From: Ectocarpus siliculosus
Lineage: Eukaryota > Sar > Phaeophyceae > Ectocarpales > Ectocarpaceae
Direction: 5' to 3'
NCBI GenBank assembly: GCA_000310025.1
Contig: FN649751.1
Location: 2,959,658-2,973,047 of the forward strand
Length of the DNA: 13,390 nt
Shown here: positions 7,204 through 13,390 of the stretch, one piece after another
Position numbering within the stretch: position 1 is the first letter of the stretch
Layout of the letters: each line of letters opens with the position of its first letter
Program-made: the position numbers and the translations under genes
The notes under the pieces: model-generated
What the model saw: only the letters and a program-made list of their open reading frames with translations
What the model was told of the DNA's origin: nothing
Database searches by the model: none

Positions 7204-10200
7204 CTGGTCACGACGGTTACACGTACACGACGATCACAAGGAACGCATACACAAAGGTGGACACGAAGGCGTTACAACAGTTGGGGGCGACGTTGGATGC
7301 CTTTTTGCTGTGAGAAGGTGGTTGTGAGCAGCATTACTTGCTGTGAATGGTACGCATACGTTGTCGCTCAGTAGCTAATCGAATAACGAAGTTGGATGCC
7401 CTTGGTGTTTTGTGAGTTATCGCCTACATCGTTGAATCAAGCGGTGAAATAATACAGGAAATGCGGGAAAATTAAACAAACACGGCATCCGCAGGTCGGA
7501 AATGGTTTCAGCAACCGTGGGAATATGATTTGCAACGCGTGCGGTGCAATCTCCTTCGCGTTAAATACCTGGTCAAACTGCAGCGAACGTGAATCAAAAG
7601 CCGCATGTGTGTTCACACCAAACATCCAGCACCATGCCAGCACGAACCTTTTCTACGAAGTTCGACCCCGACAACCGCTTCTCCAAGACCTCCATATCCT
7701 TGGTGAGCTTGCCCGCCTGCTTCTCCAGCCGGGCTCTCTCCTTGTCCTTGTCGACGAGCCCCGCCATCGGAAGATACACTTCCAGTCCGTCCTGAACATT
7801 AATTTTCACGCCAAACAACGCCAAATCAAAACCAGCATCAGTGCGAACGACCGTCGTCCTCGCCAGCTAAATTACGCATGCACGAAGCGCACAACCTCCG
7901 CGTGCCTTTGTTAAGGCCATGCTGGGGCTAACGCGACATGCTTAAAAGGTACCGACGCGAGAAGATTATTGCGGTGGATTCTCCACCAGCGGTGCAAGTG
8001 TGGGCACAGTGCATCTGTGGGCGCGTTTACTCATCACCTCTGCGGCACACGGAGTGGCCTCCGCACTACATCAACACCCTTGATTGAGACTGTACCCTAC
8101 CTCGGCATTGAGAGAGGCAAGGCCTCCTGATAAAATAACTTCCCCGACGGGGGGGGGGGTGTACTCAGAGCCGTGCATGCCATAGTCGTTGGACCGTTGA
8201 CCTCGCATCCCTACAGGGCCGGGACGGAGCCCGCCGGGTTTTCACCGGACCAGGCTAGCACATCACCAAGCGCGAGGGGGATGCGGGGGGGGCAACAAAT
8301 CCTTCGTTGGGGTGGGGAGGGGGAGGGGGGGGAGGGGTGCCGTGGAATGCTGCAAGCCTACCTGAACGACAAGGTGGACGTTCTGTCCCTCCGGCGGTCC
8401 GTCTAGCCCTTGCACCTCGAGGCCCTCGGGATCCAGCCGGCCAAGGAGGCACAGCGCTGCCACTTCCTTGATCACGTCTGATCGCAGGGCCTTGTTCGAA
8501 ACCTGGTGGGTGGATGCGGGCGACAAAAAAAAGGTTCACGCATCGACGACGACAACGCTAAAACGGTTCGAGTTGAAGCGGAGAAGAAAAACTGACCACG
8601 ACGACGTCACCTCCATGGAGCTAGCTAGCTTTGCAGAGGCACGCACACTAACAAAGTCGTAAAACATCCCACGGTCGCAAAACGCTGTCGTGTAACAGCG
8701 TGCGCATGGCCCCTCGCCACCCACTTCTCTAACGGCGTGGGGAATCCACGGATGCGGAGTATCCAACTCGATAAAGAGCTAACCAATCGATGAAGCACGC
8801 AACGCAGCAGCAGGGGTCTTCCAACAAACACGCCAGACGGCACCATTGTAAATTCTCACCACCCCGCTCCACCGCTTGCTGCTGTCGTCGTTCGTCTCAG
8901 AAATCCAAGAGAGTCACCCCACATACTCACGAGAGACAAATAGAGAGTACTTTACACAAGCAAGACAAATCTATCGCTTCATCTGGCCCTCTATCTCTCT
9001 CTTACTGCCGCACCTGCACAACAGCGGGAATCTTCTTGCCAGGCTCGACCTTATACTCCGCCTTAGCGTTACGGACACTTCGCACCAGCGACTGAACCGC
9101 CTCGAACCTGACCTCCGCCCAGACATGGGCGAAAACAAAGACGCACACAAGTCGGGGGAGACGCAAAATAAATAGGGGGGGGGGGGATTACGGGGATACG
9201 TGATGTGACTGGGGAAGAAGCGCGAGCGTGCGAACCTAGCGGCAGAAAATATGGCTAACATGCTTGGTGGCCCTTCCCTATCTGCTGCTGATACTTGAGG
9301 AGTTGACGTAGTGTTGACGGGTTCCATGCCTCCGCCGCGGGATGTTCAAAGTGTTCGGAAAAGACAAAAGATTGTAACCATCCCTGAACGACCAGAATGG
9401 AGGAGAGAACACAGAGGGATTGAGACCAAGAGAGAGAGAGATAACACAGGGCAAACACAGACATCATCAGCAACAACACAGCAGCAGCAGCAGCAATTGC
9501 CCAAAACAATGTCCGGTGCCGTACAACCGAGGGACACAGATCCCCACCCAACACCCTCACAAGTGTTTGTTCGTGGTCTTTATACCGCCATACAGTATAG
9601 AATGGCGACTTCTCACTCTTCACTGGTCAGCCAGCTACAGTACATGTAGCGCGGTCGATATTAACTCAAAAGAGCACACGCACAGACTTTTATTAACCCG
9701 GATAGTGGCGAAGACTCCCCCATGACGCCCGGTCACAGGGTCCCACATCGTGGCGTCTAGAAGCATTTTGGGTTTTCAACCCCACTGAGACTGACGTCTT
9801 TGCATTGCTCAGCCGGTTATCGCGGTCGATGCTAACAATAATAAACACACACACAAAAACACAAAACACTTTTTCCATTGGTCAGCCGGTTAGCGCCGTC
9901 AAAGGCACACACACACATAAAACGCATTCCCCCGCTCGCTAACTCGCCCGGTCACCTGCCGATCGCCAACTCGTCCACCGCGAGCGGCGCGTCGTCCACC
10001 TTGGGCCACGGGGCCACCATCAGCGCCTCCCCCGTCCTCGGCAGCTGCTGCCACAGCGCCTCGGTGATGAAGGGCATGAAGGGGTGCAGCAGCCGGAGGC
10101 ACGTGTCGAACACGTACACGAGCGTCCGCCGGGAGCTCCTCGCCCTCGCCTCGCCCTCCTCGCCGTCGCCGCCGGCGGCGAAGCTGCCGATCCTCGTCTT

Positions 10201-12127
10201 GCTGGCCTCGATGTACCTGCGCTCTCCGCAGAGACGGACACGGCAACAAAGGACGTTTTTTTTTTTGGCAAGTACAGGAGAGGGGAGTGTGATTGTTGTT
10301 GAATTTAGGGTCGAGTGCGTTACTTAGCCGGTTGACCCGATCAAAGGACGTCCGTCTTGAAGCGGGATAAAATAACGCTAACAAGCTTTTCTATTGGTCG
10401 AAAGGGTGTGTGTGTATGCGCTGATTGGCTGATCTCGAGACTCAGAACGACGCAGCTGGGCTGGAACAAGCCGCTGCGGGACTGTGGGAAGGAGGCGTTG
10501 TAGAGGCGTGCATGTGCATGTGTGTGTGTGTGTGGTGGGCATGTTTGTCACCGGCTTGTACATAATTGACGATCCCAACCTTGACGGCCAAGACTCGCCC
10601 TCAACAGAAACCAATAATAACCAATCAACAACGTGGGGTTGGGTGAAATCGGAGTGGATTCTATTGGATTCTAAGCAGGAAAAAAGGGTACGTATTTATT
10701 GGGAACACCAGCAACCGCAAAGGCGCAAAGCCTAAAGCTGAAAAAACCCTTACAAAACCATGGCTTACATCATTTTGTGCCTACTACATAGCTGCAATTG
10801 GCTTGTCCGGCCTCCCGTCAAACTTGTAACCGTTTCATTTTCCTGTCTCTCCCTCATCCCCCCAAGGACCACCGCCCCCGCCCACCCCTCCATCCCTTCT
10901 AAAGCTCGAGCCCACCCCTCTTGATTGGATAGATGTGGTAGGGAAGACATTTGTTGAGCCACCTTTGGCAAAGTAGGAACGAACGATTGGCCATCGGTGA
11001 TCGGTCCTGTGGGAACAGCAGTGCTCCGTACTCTCGAGGACGCGCAATCAATGGTCTGACCGCTAAGGCATGCAAAAAAACTTGAGCCCCCCCCGTCCCC
11101 CTCTCTCTCAAGCCTCCTCACCAGTCAGCGTACTCGTCCCACAGGAACTCGTAAATGTTCTTCCCCGCGTCTCCCATGTCGTACCCCTGCAGACCCGTCG
11201 TGACGCCCTCCACCAGACGGTGGCACTTGGACACGATATACCGCTCGGGGAGCGCCAGTGTTTCCAGCTGGTTTTCCGCGCGGTGACAGCACGCCAGCCG
11301 TTTGTGAGAGACGGGGACAAAGAGAGGGAGACACGTTCGTTTGTTTGTGTTTTTAGTGTGATGGTGGCAGGACGTGTCACAATATTCCGACAGAGGCTAT
11401 CTTGAGGAGCCAATACAAAAAAGAGAGAGGACCAGCATGCAAACCAGCATGCAAACCAGCATGCAAAGTCACAATATTCCGACAGAGGCTATCTTGAGGA
11501 GCCAATACAAAAAGAGAGAGAACCAGCATGCAAACCAGCATGCAAAAACCTGCAGAGGTCGTCAAAAAGGGAGACGACACAATCGAAGGTCGTTACATAC
11601 ACTCACATTGGATGCTGCTGCTTGCAGGAGTATGTTGGAGGCGAACTACTTGCAGCTGGCAGCTTGGCTGGTACTCTCGCAATCCCCTACTATTCTAGAC
11701 GCCCACACAGCTCGGTACACCTCCGAGAGTATCAGACGGTGCAATCACATCACACAGCAGGAGGCCGTTTTCTTCCTGCAGTCCATGCCTTCAGGCTGTC
11801 TCGCGAGAGAGGTTCAGCAAACTCCACTCCCTCGTCTACGTTGTATCTATCAAGTCGGAAAAATGCCTACACGCACGGCCAGGACTTGACGCCCCTTGCC
11901 TTCCAATACTCCCGTACCCCCAACTAACACCAACTCCTTGCCGTAGGGCGGGATCGAACCAAGCCGTCCACCACCGCAGCAGCAGTACCGCGGGCATCCT
12001 TACGCAACGTACCTCTTCGGCAGTCATGGGTCCCGTGACCGCTAGCGCCTCCCTCTCCCCCTCTCCCAGGCCCTTGAGGTTGCCCAACAGGAACCGACCC
12101 GCATTCCACAGCTTGTTCGCGAAGAAC
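7105..12127 (-). CDS. Valyl-tRNA synthetase, C-terminal seven exons (5' part beyond window)
   Basis: Class Ia aminoacyl-tRNA synthetase that charges tRNA-Val. Minus-strand join 12127-12013, 11267-11122, 10216-9956, 9107-9014, 8502-8362, 7791-7648 and 7203-7105: 1000 nt, one split base plus 333 codons, no internal stop, all phases compatible. In fragment numbering: [12 protein letters not shown] (1-12), the FANKLWNA block that follows the catalytic domain; [11 protein letters not shown] (42-52); [15 protein letters not shown] (79-93); HPFMPF (131-136); LMVAPWP (152-158), all from the anticodon-binding domain; then [15 protein letters not shown] (185-199); [11 protein letters not shown] (256-266); and the C-terminal coiled coil to LDL at 332. 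HIGH, the editing domain and KMSKS are absent because they lie upstream, past 13390. The wording of these blocks is closer to bacterial/plant-organelle ValRS than to animal cytosolic enzyme (my recollection of the family), so it may serve an organelle. A targeting peptide cannot be checked here. Confidence 0.93.
7648..7791 (-). CDS. ValRS exon f (EVYLP and first coiled-coil helix)
   Basis: Acceptor [25 protein letters not shown], then a heptad-like Leu/Lys/Glu helix to NFVEK. This is the ValRS C-terminal tRNA-binding arm (Val_tRNA-synt_C type). Donor AAG|GTTCGT, phase 0. Confidence 0.95.
8362..8502 (-). CDS. ValRS exon e
   Basis: Acceptor [34 protein letters not shown], then NVHLVVQ. It corresponds to the variable linker domain (helix, then the 'L-RL' block) before the coiled coil. 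Donor CAG|GTAGGC, phase 0. Confidence 0.88.
9014..9107 (-). CDS. ValRS exon d ([11 protein letters not shown] block)
   Basis: Acceptor GTCAG; the first base completes R174, then [31 protein letters not shown]. Donor CAG|GTGCGG, phase 0. An earlier AG (GCGGAG) is excluded by phase. Confidence 0.92.
9626..10405. repeat. Dispersed degenerate repeat (AGCCGGTT...GGTC) on both sides of ValRS exon c
   Basis: Related segments occur at about 9626-9660, 9806-9836, 9877-9903 and 10324-10405. The shared elements in order are AGCCGGTT, a (C/G)-GTC-(G/A)A box, GCTAACAA, and TT(C/T)-x-ATTGGTC. Copies lie in the two introns flanking exon 9956-10216, next to CA/GT microsatellites (9846-9862, 9906-9917, 10518-10534). 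Confidence 0.6.
9956..10216 (-). CDS. ValRS exon c (HPFMPF, VAPWP)
   Basis: Acceptor [34 protein letters not shown] and [15 protein letters not shown] are signature blocks of the ValRS anticodon-binding domain. A short Gly/Glu/Arg/Ser-rich segment (fragment 102-116) sits where homologues vary in length. Ends AG in phase 2, donor GTGACC. Strongly GC-rich at third positions. Confidence 0.95.
11122..11267 (-). CDS. ValRS exon b (start of anticodon-binding domain)
   Basis: Acceptor ACCAG; reads [20 protein letters not shown] and on to [11 protein letters not shown], ending in phase 2 (TG) at donor GTGAGG. The next exon supplies G to give the conserved W of DWYIEASK. Confidence 0.92.
11376..11546 (+). 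repeat. 92-bp tandem duplication with nested 12-bp repeat, in a ValRS intron
   Basis: A GTCACAATATTCCGACAGAG-starting unit begins at 11376 and again at 11468. Inside each copy the 12-mer ACCAGCATGCAA is repeated, three times in the first copy and twice in the second. It lies in the intron between ValRS exons a and b. Confidence 0.9.
12013..12127 (-). CDS. ValRS exon a (FANKLWNA block)
   Basis: Acceptor GACGCAG upstream (12130-12128). One base completes a codon (probably Arg), then [20 protein letters not shown] and on to MTAEE. Donor GAG|GTACGT at 12012, phase 0. This is the most 5' ValRS exon visible. Confidence 0.92.
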
Positions 12128-12262
12128 CTGCGTCAGACGAAAGGAAGGAAGACCGCGGAGGGCCGCCCGCGTTACTATGGGTACCTGGCGTTATCAGATG
12201 CTTTGTCGTGACGTCACGCACGATTGCGGCCTTTCTGTCGAGCCTTAGTGCCCTTCTGTTTG

Positions 12263-12282
12263 GTGTGCGATCGTGTGCGATC
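12263..12282 (+). repeat. 10-bp tandem duplication
   Basis: GTGTGCGATC twice, immediately left of the palindromic array. Confidence 0.85.
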
Positions 12283-12285
12283 GGT

Positions 12286-13282
12286 GTGGCAATCGGCTCG
12301 TGTAGGATTGTGGCGCACCGTCTGCTTGCTAGAGGCTAGGAAGGCATGACGAAGGAAGAACAACGGACAACGGAAAGCAGCAATCTGTGGTCGGAGAGCT
12401 TTGGCACATTCTCAAGCTGATCATGAGGAAAAGCTGCAAATATCATTACACGCCGATAACGTCAGTGTAATGAGATTTGCACCTCTTCTTTATGATTACC
12501 TTGAGAATCTGCCAAAGTTGTCCGACCGCATATGCAGGTTGCTGCTGCTTTCCGTTGTCCTTCCTGCATTATGCCTTCCTATCGCCTAGCGTGCATACAA
12601 GATGGCAATCGGCTTGTGTTGGATTCCGGCAGTCTTGTGTATACGCTAGGCGAAAAGAAGATAAAACGCAGGAAGGACAACGGAAAGCAGCAACAACCTG
12701 CATCTGTGGTCGGACAGCTTAGGAACATCCTCAACGTGATAACAAGGAAAAGGTGCAAATATCATTACACGCGGATAACGTCAGTGTAATGAGATTTGCA
12801 CCTCTTCTTTATGATCACCTTGAGGATCTGCCAAAGTTGTCCGACCGCATATGCAGGTTGCTGCTTTCCGTTGTCCTTCCTGCATTATGCCTTCCGATCG
12901 CCTAGCGTGCACACAAGATGGCAATCGGCTTGTGTTGGATTCCGGCAGTCTTGTGTATACGCTAGGCGAAAAGAAGATAAAATGCAGGAAGGACAACGGA
13001 ATGCAGCGTAAGTCAGTGTAGTGAGATTTGCACCTTTTCCTTAAAGACCACCTTGAACGTCAGTGTAGTGAGATTTGCACTTTTTCCTTATGACCACCTT
13101 GAGGACGTTCCTCAGCTCTCCGACCACATATTTTAGGTTGTTGCTGCTTTCCGTTGTCCTTCCTGCATTATGCCTACCTATCGCCTAGCGTGCACACAAG
13201 ATGGCAATCAAAGTTGTCTGACCACAGATGCAGGTTGTTGCTGCTTTCCGTTGTTCTTATTTCATTATGCCTTCCTAGCCTC
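12286..13282. mobile_element. Tandem fold-back (MITE-like) array, unit about 317 bp
   Basis: Three related units, the last incomplete. The segment starting GTGTAATGAG at 12465 returns at 12784 (319 bp), and CGCCTAGC at 12583 returns at 12899 (316 bp). Each unit is itself a long imperfect palindrome: 12465-12770 folds on a centre near 12617 with arms of about 135-150 nt. The inverted junctions also fold, centred near 12458 and 12777. The motif CAGTGTAATGAGATTTGCAC marks the left of each unit, and its near complement, ending CATTACACGC, marks the right. No transposase is encoded. CAGTG ends recall hAT-type non-autonomous elements, but this is only a resemblance. Confidence 0.8.
13012..13105 (+). 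repeat. 47-bp tandem duplication of the array's left end
   Basis: GTCAGTGTAGTGAGATTTGC begins at 13012 and again at 13059. Both copies carry the A-to-G variant (GTAG for GTAA) not present in the first two units, so they were copied from each other after diverging. Confidence 0.85.
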
Positions 13283-13390
13283 GAAATTCTCCGCCGCCGA
13301 TGATCACACTTCGGTCGTTCGCAGAGACTTTTCGCTTCATTTCTTGCTTTTCAACGCGACCAGTTCTTAGTTGCGGTGCCCATCCCCCCC

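Larger units (their letters stand above)
12128..13390. other. Probable ValRS intron, mostly repeat array
   Basis: The ValRS segments expected just upstream of exon a (KMSKS loop and following GQD-type block) are not encoded here on the minus strand, so this is best read as intron continuing past the window. The ORFs of 60-85 aa here are readings of the repeats: the same roughly 34-residue peptide begins at 12477 and 12796. Confidence 0.65.

Noticed and set aside
9100-9122. AG of GCGGAG as the acceptor of ValRS exon d
   Set aside because: It gives the wrong phase after the preceding exon's AG ending; the next AG (GTCAG, exon start 9107) restores the frame and the R-FEAVQ block.
9899-10384. 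161-codon minus-strand ORF over ValRS exon c
   Set aside because: Shadow frame (Arg/Gly/Ala-rich) of the exon encoding HPFMPF and VAPWP.
11940-11970. B-box-like GGTTCGATCCC on the minus strand
   Set aside because: Only three of five T-stem pairs form, and no acceptor or anticodon arm is found. It lies inside a ValRS intron.
12286-13282. CRISPR-like or protein-coding reading of the repeat array
   Set aside because: Units are about 317-bp palindromes without unique spacers, the host is eukaryotic, and the short repeated ORFs are by-products of the repeat.

Overview
The window is nuclear DNA from an intron-rich eukaryote. No long ORF is intact, but two conserved protein families can be rebuilt exon by exon across introns of roughly 400-900 bp, with phases that match at every junction. 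Long GC-rich introns, frequent G/C homopolymers of 11-14 nt, CAG/GGA low-complexity tracts and an opposite-strand gene layout fit a brown alga (Ectocarpus-like stramenopile). The organism assignment is inference from style and is not proved here.

Layout. Positions 1-2011 hold no gene I can identify; they are a putative upstream region, with an open frame running into the first gene. Positions 2012-6209 (+) encode a cytosolic 5'-nucleotidase III / UMPH-1-type HAD phosphatase in six exons. All four HAD motifs are present. A low-complexity insertion of about 120 residues, including polyQ, lies between motif IV and the C-terminal helix. One intron is GC-AG, and one uses a CAGTAG tandem acceptor in which the upstream choice would insert an in-frame stop. 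Positions 6210-7104 are the convergent intergenic/3'UTR zone. Positions 7105-12127 (-) hold the last seven visible exons of a valyl-tRNA synthetase: the C-terminal 332 residues, covering the end of the connection to the anticodon-binding domain, that domain itself, and the C-terminal coiled coil. The catalytic part lies beyond the right edge. Positions 12128-13390 are probably the next upstream ValRS intron and contain a tandem array of palindromic (fold-back, MITE-like) repeats of about 317 bp.

The genes are tail-to-tail housekeeping genes, one for nucleotide salvage/catabolism and one for translation. There is no sign of an operon or shared pathway. I see no rRNA, tRNA, CRISPR array, prophage or coding transposon. 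The most unusual structures are the fold-back array, the nucleotidase insertion (a possible exitron) and the two unusual splice junctions.
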